64,000 nt of DNA from Angomonas deanei (GCA_903995115.1 LR877154.1:558001-622000); one strand, 5' to 3'; shown: positions 51,218 to 60,394, numbered from the stretch's first letter. Notes: a model not told the origin generated them from the sequence alone. Translations and numbers: made by a program.

Positions 51218-51820
51218 TTAAGAAAGCGCGGCAGAAATCGCGGTCTTCGTTTCGGGAAAGTGGTCCACAAGGAGATCCTTGGCGAGCTTCTCCGCGGTCT
51301 CTTTAGAGACGAGGAGGGCGGCGATGGCCAGTCCAAAGAACAGCGTCGTCCCCGGTCCGCGGCTGGTCAAGCAGTGGCCGCTCTTCACCACGACATCGGT
51401 GGAGGCCGTAACGTGGGCGGGGAACATGTTCTCCATGCCGGGGTAGCAGGTCGCCTTGGTGACTCCCTCCAGCATTCCGAGTGGAGCAAGGGACAGGACG
51501 GGTGCGGCGCAAATGGCCCCGTATGTCTTGTTTTGACTACGGAGTTCATGCAGGAACTTTTTGAGGTCTTCGCTAGCCCCAAAGTTCTTGGAGCCGCCGT
51601 ACCCGCCCGCGAGAAACGCCGCTTCATAGTCAGAAGCCTTCTCGTCTTTCACGAGGGTGTCCGCCTCGAGTTTTAGTCCGTGGGCGAGAGTGACATTTTT
51701 GGTCTCCATGATGGAGGCAACCGTCACCTTCAACCCGGCGCGATCGAGGACGTCGCAGATGGTGGTGAACTCAATGTCTTCGGATCCGTCGGCAACGGGA
51801 ACGAGAACTCTTTTGGACAT
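51218..51820 (-). CDS. DJ-1/PARK7-like protein (DJ-1/PfpI family)
   Basis: The 200-residue single-domain protein matches DJ-1 in length. Glu17 (SEDIE) and the nucleophile-elbow Cys104 (GAICAAPVLS) correspond to Glu18 and Cys106 of human DJ-1, the oxidation-sensitive pair. Other blocks: PVADGSED, AGGYGGSKNF and the CYPGMENMF segment. Family roles are debated: redox sensing, glyoxalase or deglycase activity, chaperoning. The start MSKRVLVPVADG at 51820 gives a family-length N-terminus; the Met at 51898 would add a Phe-rich leader. Intact. Confidence 0.9.
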   Translation of the reverse strand: MSKRVLVPVADGSEDIEFTTICDVLDRAGLKVTVASIMETKNVTLAHGLKLEADTLVKDEKASDYEAAFLAGGYGGSKNFGASEDLKKFLHELRSQNKTYGAICAAPVLSLAPLGMLEGVTKATCYPGMENMFPAHVTASTDVVVKSGHCLTSRGPGTTLFFGLAIAALLVSKETAEKLAKDLLVDHFPETKTAISAALS

Positions 51821-51974
51821 GTATTTTAGTTGTTTATTTGTGTCGTTAACGGGAAAAACCTGGAAACACGAGAGGGAGAAGTGGAAGACAGGGTTCATAT
51901 GGGTGGAGAAAGAGAGATAGAACGCTTGCTCACACAGGAAAAAAAAAAAAAAGTATATGTGTCACTTTGCTGTG

Positions 51975-52742
51975 TCAGCTGGGCACCAACACCGAAATGT
52001 CGCCGCCGATCGGGAGAACGCAAACTACCGCACCGTAGTGGGTATTGGGGAGAACTGATAACGATCCCAACACGTGAACTAAATCGCCTTCATTCACATT
52101 CTGTTTTGTGAAATCACACAAGACGGAACCCACGCACCGCACCAAAGTCCGCGAAGCTTCTCCACTCAACGCGTCGGAGAACTCTACTAGGATGTGAAAA
52201 CTATCGCCGCTCTCGTCATTTGGGGTAATGTCCCCAGTATTTTCGCCCATTTTGATGACTCGTCCGACAAGTGATATTAACGAAGAACCAGAAGAGCCGA
52301 ACGTTTTAACGTTATTGTACCCTTCGACTTTCTGAGGGATAAAGTGCTGCGGTGACTTGCTTTGAACTTGTTCCGCCGTCGAATGGAAGCGCTTTGACGG
52401 ATTGGAAGGCACGTAAGCCTCTCTTGCTGTGGCCTTATTCGTGCTTGCGGTAGTCAAAAATTGCTTTTCCTGCTCTGCTTCAAGTATGGAGGAACGAAGT
52501 CCGTGTTGTTTTTCCACTAAAGCTTCCGACTTGTCTTGAATGCTCTCGGTGGGCTTTAGGGGTCGAATCCTTGATTCTCCCGACTTCACGGGATCCGCGG
52601 GCTTACCGCCGCTCGACAAATTTTCAATGTCCAGAAATATATCATCTAAACTTTTATTGTTCTTCGACGAAAAGCCTCTGCTCAGCGCTGAGACTCCACC
52701 AATCCGTCGTGAGCCTACCAATCTAAAAAGCGGAAGTGACAT
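51975..52742 (-). CDS. Mitochondrial OB-fold protein, KREPA- or SSB-like
   Basis: The start MSLPLFRLVGSRRIGGVSAL (52742) gives an Arg-rich presequence typical of mitochondrial import; an upstream Met at 52793 exists. After a disordered linker comes a C-terminal OB-fold from about residue 150: SLISLVGRVIKMGENTGD, then FHILVEF, RTLVRCVGSVLCDFTKQ, VNEGDLVHVLGSL, GAVVCVLPIGGDISVL. The pattern (VGRV ... ILVEF ... VRCVG ... EGDLVHVLGSL) is that of the KREPA proteins of kinetoplastid editosomes and of SSB. Without zinc-finger residues, KREPA4/6-like or SSB-like fits best. About 255 residues; the name is an inference. Confidence 0.65.
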   Translation of the reverse strand: MSLPLFRLVGSRRIGGVSALSRGFSSKNNKSLDDIFLDIENLSSGGKPADPVKSGESRIRPLKPTESIQDKSEALVEKQHGLRSSILEAEQEKQFLTTASTNKATAREAYVPSNPSKRFHSTAEQVQSKSPQHFIPQKVEGYNNVKTFGSSGSSLISLVGRVIKMGENTGDITPNDESGDSFHILVEFSDALSGEASRTLVRCVGSVLCDFTKQNVNEGDLVHVLGSLSVLPNTHYGAVVCVLPIGGDISVLVPS

Positions 52743-52960
52743 TGATTCGCTAAGTGTACAAGGCAAAGCGGAGAGAGAGAAATCAATCGACACGGGCTAG
52801 CCGGGGCATAAAGAGAGAAAAAGTTCACAGAAAAAGGTGACGTTTCGCCGAATTTATTAGTCATAATAATGTAGATATACTAAACTTGTACATGCGTTTT
52901 ATCCTCTCTTTCGTGTAATCCGCGTGAGGCCTGAGGACCCTAAATACGCACGTTTACTTT

Positions 52961-53485
52961 CTACTTTGGCAAAAGACCAGCTTTAACGTAGTCCATGCGC
53001 TGCTTTTTTGTTAGCATTTGATCATCGATCAAATCCATCCTCGGCTTGGTTAGTGTGTTCATTTCTTTGCCTATGTTCCACCTCGAAGGACTATTGAACT
53101 CAAAAACGGAAGGAAACGATTTAACCCGCACCTTTGCCCCGCTCGTCGCGTGCTGTAGCGTGTACACCTGTCTTTTGGAGACAAAATATTTTCCCGTCCA
53201 ATCGCCGGTAATATAATTCTCCATGGGGAGAAAAAAGGACGGGCTTTTGGCCGTCATAAAGCTCCAATAATAGGGCGCCTTCAGATTCATAGCGTGGGTA
53301 TTCTTGGTATGAGGTCTCCTAAGAAAAGGATATCGTCTCTGACCCCTTCGCGCAAGGTAAAACCCGAACGCTGACTTCGCAATTTTTAAAAAACGTTTCT
53401 GCGTGCACGCAGCTACGCTGGAGACGGAGGTGAGGGAGCTTGCGCTGGCCCCGCCAAGCGGTGTAAAACTAACTCGCCGCAGCAT
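52961..53485 (-). CDS. Small basic mitochondrial protein, possible ribosomal component
   Basis: The 174-residue protein starts MLRRVSFTPLGGASASSLTS, a good presequence, and has a very basic block at about 45-60 (ARRGQRRYPFLRRPHTKN). The remainder has aromatic and Lys-rich segments (YYWSFMTAKSPSFFLP, SGAKVRVKSFPSVFEFN). The size, charge and import signal fit a mitochondrial ribosomal protein of the kind specific to kinetoplastids, but no family is recognised. Intact; it ends MDYVKAGLLPK. Confidence 0.55.
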   Translation of the reverse strand: MLRRVSFTPLGGASASSLTSVSSVAACTQKRFLKIAKSAFGFYLARRGQRRYPFLRRPHTKNTHAMNLKAPYYWSFMTAKSPSFFLPMENYITGDWTGKYFVSKRQVYTLQHATSGAKVRVKSFPSVFEFNSPSRWNIGKEMNTLTKPRMDLIDDQMLTKKQRMDYVKAGLLPK

Positions 53486-53794
53486 TTGATAAAGTAGAAC
53501 GCAACGCGGACGAAAGTCTAAACACGGGAAGAAGAATTGGACAGGGGAGGAAATTGTGTGAAGAGGAAGAGCGATTCAACTGGTCGCCAAAGGATTCGAT
53601 GCTCAAAAAAGAAAAACCGCACAAAACAAATTGATACGCGAAACAATAAACGAGAATAAGAAATCAGAAAGAAAAAAAAATCGTTTTATCATGTGAGTTA
53701 TTCTTAAGAGAACACATATTACTTACCTTTTCTTACCTTATTTTTTAGTTATTTAGAGTTCTCAACAAATAAAAGTTAGCAGGACCTTGCCAAC
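53486..53794. other. Intergenic spacer
   Basis: About 310 bp of AT-rich sequence with A-rich stretches; no frame or RNA box seen. It carries the 5' flank of the 52961-53485 gene and the 3' end of the first GrpE gene. Confidence 0.55.
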
Positions 53795-54430
53795 TTATGG
53801 GGAAACATCCTTATCCGGTTTTTCGGCGATTCCCACTTCTGCGTGTCGGACAATGTTGCCGTTGTAACTGTACGCTTGCTTGACGACTTCGGTGACGCAT
53901 CCGGCCGGAACCTCAGGGGTTTCGGGGGAAGTAAACGTGTGCACGCTGGTGTCGGGGTTGTATTTGCTTCCCAATGGAATGTCCACCTTTTTAATGCCGT
54001 GTCTTCCTAGAACGGAGTCCACCACCTTGAGTGATAAATCAACACCGCTGAATAACGATGAAACCTTTGGTTCAATATTTTCCTTCTTTTTCCGGTACTC
54101 GGCGATGCTGCGGCAAACGGCAATGAGGCTGTCGGAAATCTCTATCATGTCCTTTCCAAAGTTCAAAACAGCTTCGCTTTTTGCCGCATCAATCTCATCG
54201 TTGAACTTCCTTCTGATGTTCTGCGCCTCGGCTGCTGTGTACAAAATATTTTTCTTCGATTCATCGACACTCTTTTTGTGCTCCTCCACAGACTTGGTGA
54301 GTTTGTCAAAAAGTTCTTTGCGCTCCTTTGCTCCTTCAGGGATAGTAAGCTTTTTTTCAGCGGTCGACTGAGCTCGAACTCCAGCGGCCAGCGCAAGCGC
54401 AACACGCGACGTGGGAAAGAAACGGCGCAT
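53795..54430 (-). CDS. GrpE/Mge1-like nucleotide-exchange factor, divergent copy
   Basis: The 211-residue protein has the GrpE plan: a basic presequence (MRRFFPTSRVALALAAGVRA), a long helical stretch (TAAEAQNIRRKFNDEIDAAK), then the four-helix and beta-wing region (VSSLFSGVDLSLKVVDSVLG, HGIKKVDIPLGSKYNPDTSV, CVTEVVKQAYSYNGNIVRHA). GrpE/Mge1 releases ADP from mitochondrial Hsp70 for import and folding. The second family gene lies next door at 55648-54998, but the two share little sequence, so this is an old duplication. Compared with the neighbour the wing motif is changed (HGIKKVDIPLGSKYNPDTSV against HGVEKMNVKAGVKFDHSIHD). Intact. Confidence 0.75.
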   Translation of the reverse strand: MRRFFPTSRVALALAAGVRAQSTAEKKLTIPEGAKERKELFDKLTKSVEEHKKSVDESKKNILYTAAEAQNIRRKFNDEIDAAKSEAVLNFGKDMIEISDSLIAVCRSIAEYRKKKENIEPKVSSLFSGVDLSLKVVDSVLGRHGIKKVDIPLGSKYNPDTSVHTFTSPETPEVPAGCVTEVVKQAYSYNGNIVRHAEVGIAEKPDKDVSP

Positions 54431-54997
54431 TTATATATTTGGTCAAAGGGAAACTAAAAATAAACAAGGAGGGATAATTTGATGGGGAAAGAATCATACA
54501 GCGGAAGGAACAAGAGGGGGATAGCCTGTCAAGATCAACGTTCGCAAAAAGGTAAAAGAAACCAACTTTAAATTAAAGACACGTTTTAAGTAAAAGAAAA
54601 AAAAAAAAAAACACTTTATTGTGAGTAATGTTCATCTCCGCCTCCAAAAAAAAAAAAATCTTTTTTTCCACATTTTAACTTTGTTTAACGGTTGACCTTA
54701 AAGGAGCGCCTAAAAGAAACAATTCTAATAACTGGGAAAAAAATGATCGTTTTTATTAATATTGTATATCTTCTATTTTGCTCGTTGGCGTCATTGTTGC
54801 ACCGATCTTTCCTTCACTCTCCGCGATATACCAGATTCTGGAAACAAGCAAAATACAAGAACGGAGTGAAAGAAACGAAAAAAAAAGCGGATGTTAAAGT
54901 AGCGTAGTCATTGAACACTTTTTTTTTTTTTTTTAATAAATAGGTTTACTGCTTTTCATTCAATTATTTTTTATTTTATATTTTTGATAAATTGATT
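54431..54997. other. Intergenic spacer between the GrpE genes
   Basis: About 570 bp of AT-rich spacer with poly-A and poly-T tracts. A 71-codon plus-strand frame (54692-54907) runs against the transcription direction and looks like chance. Confidence 0.55.
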
Positions 54998-55648
54998 TTA
55001 CTCTGCGGCGACACCGACCTGTGCAGCCCGCAGGACGCGTTCCTTAATCTTGTATCCGTCCTTGAGAACAAATGAAACGTGATCCGCGGCTGCCTCGGGG
55101 GTCACCGGGGTAGTTGCCAATGCATCATGGATAGAGTGGTCGAACTTTACTCCAGCCTTGACATTCATCTTCTCGACGCCGTGCTTTTGCAAGTTCTGCT
55201 GCAGAACTTTGATGGACAACTTGAGGCCGGTAACGATAGCTTCTAATTCCTTGTCAGACTTAATCAACTCCTCAGGGACGGTTTTGAATGCGTCAACGCC
55301 CTTTTCAAGCGTATCAGCTACTTCCAAGATGTCCTTTGCAAATTTTGTAATTCCGTACAGTCTTGCCTTTATCAGGTCATCCTTACCGTTCCGGGTCGCG
55401 TTCTCCTTGTCACCGGTGTGGTAATTGGATTCTTTCGAAATGTCTTCCTTGGTTTGCTTGAGTTCTTCCAATTCTTTGTGCAATTGTTCAAGCTGCTCTG
55501 GAGTCACCTCCTGTTGAGTTTCCTCTTCTTTCTTTGCATCGCCCTCCGCCTTGGGTGTTTCAGTTGAGCACCACATTTTGTTCTGTCTCAGCGATGTGAT
55601 GCCCATTTGGGAAGAAATGGCAAACGCACGGAAAGTAAATGCACGCAT
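54998..55648 (-). CDS. Mitochondrial GrpE/Mge1
   Basis: The 216-residue protein has a presequence (MRAFTFRAFAISSQMGITSL), a Glu/Lys-rich helix (PEQLEQLHKELEELKQTKED) and the conserved GrpE core DDLIKARLYGITKFAKDILE, EVADTLEKGVDAFK, LQQNLQKHGVEKMNVKAGVK and FDHSIHDALATTP, matching the family hinge (GVE.....G..FDP..H.A). The end ERVLRAAQVGVAAE corresponds to the family's RVLRPAMVGVA. It is the more canonical of the two GrpE genes and the likely partner of mitochondrial Hsp70. Intact. Confidence 0.87.
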   Translation of the reverse strand: MRAFTFRAFAISSQMGITSLRQNKMWCSTETPKAEGDAKKEEETQQEVTPEQLEQLHKELEELKQTKEDISKESNYHTGDKENATRNGKDDLIKARLYGITKFAKDILEVADTLEKGVDAFKTVPEELIKSDKELEAIVTGLKLSIKVLQQNLQKHGVEKMNVKAGVKFDHSIHDALATTPVTPEAAADHVSFVLKDGYKIKERVLRAAQVGVAAE

Positions 55649-55863
55649 ATTTGAATAAATTAAAAAAAAAAAAAGGGTTTGATGGTATTTATGAAACTAC
55701 AGATACAGTGAAATCGCATAAAATGAGAAGGAGGGGGGAAGTTGTGAGAAAGCGATTAGACGGAAACAATGATAGCAGCAACGAACAATATACTTTTCTT
55801 TGTTACTATTGGTGTGAATTTAAATGGTAACGCCGGGAGCCAAAGCTGCGAGGGATGAGAAAG

Positions 55864-56700
55864 CTACGACGGCAAAAGTAAATCCAGTTCGCCGACCTCG
55901 ATGGGGGTTAAGTATGACTCCCTTCTTAAGGTCACCCAACCAAAACGAAACGCCTCAACCTGGTCTTTTACGAGGAAATCGTAGTTTCTGACTCCGATGT
56001 CGTTCCGCTTGAGAAAAGGGGGTAACGACGATAAAAAAGCATTGTTCACCGCGAGTAAAGATATGCTTTCAAACAGTACGGTATTGGCATTAGTGCGTTT
56101 GTCGACAAGCGAAATTTCCAGATCTACCGTTTTGCTCCCGGAGCGTGTCATGCACGTCACAATGGGTGGTTCCTCCTCCACTTCTCCTATTCTTTTTAAC
56201 GCTTTAAAACGCATAACGTGTTCTCTACCCAGATCGGCGAACCGCGCTTCGCACTCCGAGACATTGTTGCTGGAAAGGGAAGCGCAGCAGTTAAACATGT
56301 CCGCGATAGGCTGGCACAAAGAGCCGGCACCTTTAACTTCGGCGGCCAAACCGCCGTCCGGACGATGGTCATAGACTTGAAGCTTCAGCGTTCCCCCTGC
56401 TGCGGGTTCGAGAAACCAGCGAAATTCAATCCGCTGTATTTCCCTCAAAAATTGTACCCAACTAGGCATATATGTCGGTTTTTGGATAAAGCCGTACCTT
56501 TCGAAGCAAATTGACTTGGCGTCGTCCTCCAACTCGGGAGAAGTTTCAAGCTTCTCGGCGGCGTCCTGTTGCCTCTGCTTTTCTTTCGCCCGCCTTCTTT
56601 TTCCGAACTCGGGCACTTTTTTAATGGTTGGGGCAGCGCCACCGCCCGCCACGACGCCCCGGACATAAGACAAAGGCAGCGCCCTGGCCAGCCGCCTCAT
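55864..56700 (-). CDS. Probable mitochondrial protein of unknown function
   Basis: The start MRRLARALPLSYVRGVVAGG at 56700 gives an Arg-rich presequence and 278 residues; a Met at 56874 would read through the tRNA flank and is unlikely. A basic linker (GKRRRAKEKQRQQDAAEKLE) is followed by a beta-rich globular part (RIEFRWFLEPAAGGTLKLQV, IVTCMTRSGSKTVDLEISLV) and a tail EVGELDLLLPS. No family recognised; import signal and neighbourhood (GrpE, OB-fold protein) suggest the mitochondrion. It is the first gene of the minus-strand unit and starts only 153 bp from the tRNA gene on the opposite strand. Intact. Confidence 0.6.
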   Translation of the reverse strand: MRRLARALPLSYVRGVVAGGGAAPTIKKVPEFGKRRRAKEKQRQQDAAEKLETSPELEDDAKSICFERYGFIQKPTYMPSWVQFLREIQRIEFRWFLEPAAGGTLKLQVYDHRPDGGLAAEVKGAGSLCQPIADMFNCCASLSSNNVSECEARFADLGREHVMRFKALKRIGEVEEEPPIVTCMTRSGSKTVDLEISLVDKRTNANTVLFESISLLAVNNAFLSSLPPFLKRNDIGVRNYDFLVKDQVEAFRFGWVTLRRESYLTPIEVGELDLLLPS

Positions 56701-56853
56701 GGATAACCCTTCCTTGATAAGAAAACCCTTTTTTCGGGGAAAGAGAGAAGAAACTACAGAGACACGGCAACGAACGGAAATCCGGAACCCTCCTGCGCCC
56801 GCCACCACGAAAAGAGTACTACCGGCCTTGAAGCACAACACTACGCATTTTGA

Positions 56854-56925
56854 GGTCCAGTAGTCTAGTGGCATGATTCTCCCTTAGGGTGGGAGAGGTC
56901 CCGGGTTCAATTCCCGGCTGGACCC
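56854..56925 (+). tRNA. tRNA-Pro (anticodon AGG)
   Basis: A 72-nt cloverleaf can be drawn. The acceptor stem GGTCCAG pairs with CTGGACC (56918-56924), with C73 as the discriminator base. The anticodon stem CTCCC/GGGAG encloses the loop TTAGGGT, giving AGG (read as IGG, Pro CCU/CCC). The T arm contains GGTTCAATTCC. Internal promoters: A box TAGTCTAGTGG (56861-56871) and B box GGTTCAATTCC (56904-56914). A T6 terminator starts at 56926. No intron. It lies in the strand-switch region, plus-oriented, opposite in sense to the array to its left. Confidence 0.95.
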
Positions 56926-56931
56926 TTTTTT
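56926..56931 (+). terminator. RNA polymerase III T-run terminator
   Basis: Six T directly follow the discriminator base of tRNA-Pro, the usual stop signal for RNA polymerase III. Confidence 0.8.
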
Positions 56932-59769
56932 CCGTATTGGATCCCCTATGCTCTGAGAGCAACAAAGATGGTATTTTTTTGCACTTTTTTTTTTTCCCCG
57001 CTGGCCGCTCCCCCTCCCGCCGCAAGGAGGGGGGACGGCCCCGACCAACCCGGCCAGCCAACCGAAAAACCAACACGCGCACAACACCTCACGCCAACCT
57101 CAAGAAAAAGGAACTGATATGCCCTCCGCCCCCGAGCGGACACGAAACCCCAAAGACGAGAAAAAGATCTTCCGGCCCCAAAAAAGCCCCTGTCCCATGG
57201 AAAGGGCTTCCTCGGACACCGCAAAAGGCGGGAAGGCGGCATCTACTCCAAGAAACTGCGCGAGTTGCCCGACAGAGGCCAAAAAAAGAAAGTGAACGGA
57301 AACTTTTTCGCACCCTCACGGCGACCACAAACGGACACCCCGCGTCAGCCCCACCCAAAAAAAGCCCTTTGGCCGCCCGAAGAAGCACCCCCTTTTCGCT
57401 TGGCAATGTCCCCCTAAAGCCCCAGAAAGCGTTGGGGAATTAGTATCTGAGGAAGGCCCAAGAGTTCCAAACTGAAGACACCGCAAAGGAAAAAATAATC
57501 ACCGCCTCTTCCTCACCAAAAAACCGGGCACCGCGGGAACCGCCCGGTTCCTCTCTTGCGGAAACGTCTCGGCAAGAACGGAGGAAAGGGAGTATGGCAC
57601 AGTATCCGCCGAGCCCATCACTACGACAATAAACGCCCGGCCGACCGAAGCAGTGTTCAGTCTTTTGAACTTCACCACTTCCAGGAACACCAAAGACACG
57701 TCTTCTTCTTCCCCCTTCCGTCGCGTGAGCACACAAGAAACTTCACACTTCTTCAGGTACCCCTGTCTTTTTACCCCCGCTTGGGAAAAACGAGTAGGGA
57801 AGCGGAAAAGAGGCCCCGCGCATCCTCAGCGGAACAAGTTTGGGAGCGTCACAACCTAACATAACTTTTCGTCACACAAAAATTCAACTTACCCAACGGT
57901 AATTCCGCAGCGGAACACCACCCACGGAGCGCTTTTTGACTTTCAGCCCTCACCAGCTTAAACTTACAAAAGCAAGCCAGCTTTTCATGGAAAACATCCC
58001 CGTCAGCGCCCGAACGCCGAGGAACGCGCGTCAGGGCGAGGTTGTTATCAGGCGGGACGCGTGCGGTGGTTTTCAAAAAAACACCCCCGGCTAAACCACA
58101 ACGGAGGGTAAAACGAGGAACGGCAAAGACAGCATTAGCTATTTGCGCCGCGAGAACCGCCGGTGTTCCGCACCACACCCCCGACCGCCCCACAAACCGA
58201 CAAAAAACTCCTCCAACCAGTTTGGCGGCAGCCTGCCGGACGAGACGGGGGATCTTTTTAGGGGGTTTGGAAGGGGGCCAAATGCCACCCCGCCGTCAGT
58301 GACAAGCAAACTGCCGAACGCGGAAAAAAACATAAAAGGGGTTCTGGTTTGACCTTTTCCGACAACGGCCGGGAAATCGGCGGCAGGGCGTCGCGTTCGG
58401 CTGGCGCAGGAACCCCGGCGCAGGCCCCCCCCCAGCCCAAACGAAGCTAAAAAAAAAAAAAAGTTCGGAAACGTTCAACAAACGACTCGGCGCTCGAGGA
58501 CGCACGGAGTGCTATCCTCCTGTTCCGTGGACGGGCGGGTGGGGACCGCCACTTTTGCGCCAGCCTTGGGTGGTGGGAGGCGGCCCGCACACAGGAATTA
58601 CCTCCCAAAACAATTCCTGGGGAAAAATGTGGGCGAAAGACGAAGCTCAAGGGGGCCAAACAGTTGTATTTCCGCAGCTTTTGCGGACGTGTTTGCCGCA
58701 AGAAAAACAGCTGGCGTGCCGCGGACCGTTTTGCCCCGGCCTTTCCGCCGGGGCACAATCCCTGGACGGTTGTTTAGTGGAGCACGCGGAACAGGAGTGC
58801 GTATCGAGGTGTTTGCCAACCGCCGCTCGGATGTTCACACCCGCCGAAGGTGACCGGACGGTTTTTTTCACCCATCGGTATCGCACCCAACGCCGCGTTT
58901 CATTGACTTCCTAGCCGTTTTTTGTCCACGGTTTGCCGGCGTCGGGGAAGTTAGTCCGCCAGAGCACTGGCTGGACCGTCTTCTTTTTTTGTTTTCTCGG
59001 CTTAGGGTCGGGGGGGAAGCAACCCCAGGGTGCGCCGGAATGTTTCTTCGGTTTTGTTTAAGCGGCTGGGTGGGGCATCCCCTCTGCTCGAGCGGCTCGG
59101 CCGTTTTTTTCTTAGCCGATATCGCGCGTCCGGCGGGGCCTTGGTTCGGGGTGGGGGGCTTCGTGGTGGCTGACTTGTTCGGGCCAACGCGTGGATTCCC
59201 CTCTCTGGTTCCCCCTTTTGGAAGGGTTTGACGGGTGCCCACCGGCTGTTTTGGCACACGGCCCCCCGATGGTGGTCGGGGTGCGCCCCTTTCGGCATTT
59301 CCGGCAGTGGCTTCCGCTTGTTTTCGGTGGTGTCCTTCCGGGGAATGGTTCCTGCCGGCAGACGCCGCGTCCGGCGTCACCGTGGGTCGCGGCCCCCTAG
59401 GTGAGGGTTGCGGACGACCCGCCACCGCATCTAGTTTCATCCTGTGTTGGGAAACGCGCCCGCAAGCATAGCCTTTCGTTTTGATGGGAAGCGTGCTGCC
59501 GAGGGGTTGGCGGCGGGAGTTGTCCGGAACGAGAGTTTTTGAGGAGTGCGCGGAAGTCCGCCGCGGCGGGGAAAGTTGTAAGCTTGTTGCCTTTCTGTCT
59601 TGCCTTTTGTTTTGTGTTTTGTCCTGGAGGCCGGGGGGGGCTAGATTAACAAAATCCCTGTTGGTGTTGGCACGGTTTGGTGTTTGCCGCCAAGGGTTCC
59701 TGCCGCGGGAAAGGGGCACTCGATCCCTTAAACTGGGGGGGGGGGACTGGTTAACGACCTTTTCCTGCG

Positions 59770-59798
59770 GGGGGGGGGGGGGGGGGGCGGGGGGGGGG
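59770..59798 (+). repeat. G18-C-G10 homopolymer tract, G-quadruplex candidate
   Basis: Eighteen G in a row (59770-59787), one C, then ten G (59789-59798). The tract sits about 600 bp upstream of the first plus-strand gene and can form G-quadruplexes on the sense strand. Its exact length may be uncertain because homopolymers are error-prone in sequencing. Confidence 0.85.
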
Positions 59799-60337
59799 CT
59801 GCGCGGCCGCTCCCCTTCCCCTTCGGCAACCCGCTTGGCCCCTTTCGGGTTGTGGGGGGTGATTTGCGGCGTCCGAAAACCGAAAAAGAAACGGACAAGT
59901 CACTAAAAAGAGGCGCGGAAAGGCTGCCGTCGGCCGGGGGTTCCCCCGTCGGTGGTGTGGGGCTTTGGGGCCGGTGGGCACGGTCTGCTCCCCTTGTGGC
60001 CTTCTGTTAAATCGGTGAAAGCGCGCGGCTTGGTGCCCCCTGCCAGGTTGCGGCCTGGTTGTTTGCGTCGGGGGCCCATGTTTGTCTGGCCGTCGTCTGC
60101 TTTTTGTGCGCGGGACTTTCGGCGGGCGGTGGGGCTGGTTTCGCTCTTGTTCCTCGGCTTAGGGGAGGGGCGCTCGGGGGCCGTTTTCTGCCGTGTCGCC
60201 GGGGGTTCCGGGGCCCCCTCCGCTCGCGGGCGAGGGAGAGTTTACAGCGCGCATTCTGTTTTTTTTTTTTTTTTTTGACTCGTGCTTGTCGTTCTCGTTT
60301 GTTTGTCCGAGTTGGCTTGCGTATTTCTGGGTCCATC

Positions 60338-60385
60338 TTTATTCAACTGTGTTTTCCCGTTTTTATCATAGTTTTGTTCATTTAG
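60338..60385 (+). promoter_or_regulatory. Trans-splice acceptor region of CDC16
   Basis: A T/C-rich tract from about 60338 ends in AG at 60370-60371, with a second AG at 60384-60385, 10 bp before the ATG at 60395. Pyrimidine tract plus AG is the spliced-leader acceptor pattern of kinetoplastids. Which AG is used is not visible. Confidence 0.55.
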
Positions 60386-60394
60386 TTCGAAAAT

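Larger units (their letters stand above)
56932..60394. promoter_or_regulatory. Divergent strand-switch region, GT-rich bidirectional promoter candidate
   Basis: About 3.4 kb with no credible gene between the minus-strand and plus-strand units. Composition is GC-rich and markedly strand-biased: C/A-rich on the plus strand to about 58.5 kb and G/T-rich from about 58.9 kb, so the sense strand is G/T-rich on both sides. Long G runs occur on the sense strands: C9 at 58425-58433 (G9 on the minus), G8 at 59633-59640, G11 at 59735-59745, G18 at 59770-59787. In Trypanosoma brucei divergent strand-switch regions are RNA polymerase II start sites with GT-rich sequence, G runs and H2A.Z, which this resembles. 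Long open frames here (for example 58868-59719 minus) result from few T-containing stops in the A/C-rich strand. Confidence 0.6.

Noticed and set aside
54692-54907. 71-codon plus-strand frame between the GrpE genes
   Set aside because: Runs against the unit, Lys-rich, with no splice context and no recognisable domain.
56819-57443. Frames overlapping the tRNA and its flank (including a product with GIEPGTSPT)
   Set aside because: The peptide is the well-known translation of tRNA B-box sequence; the other frames come from the strand-biased region.
58868-59719. 283-codon minus-strand frame in the strand-switch region
   Set aside because: It is the A/C-rich complement of G/T-rich sequence, in which stop codons are rare; the product is low-complexity Pro/Arg/Lys/Thr with no domain and faces against the nearby sense strand.
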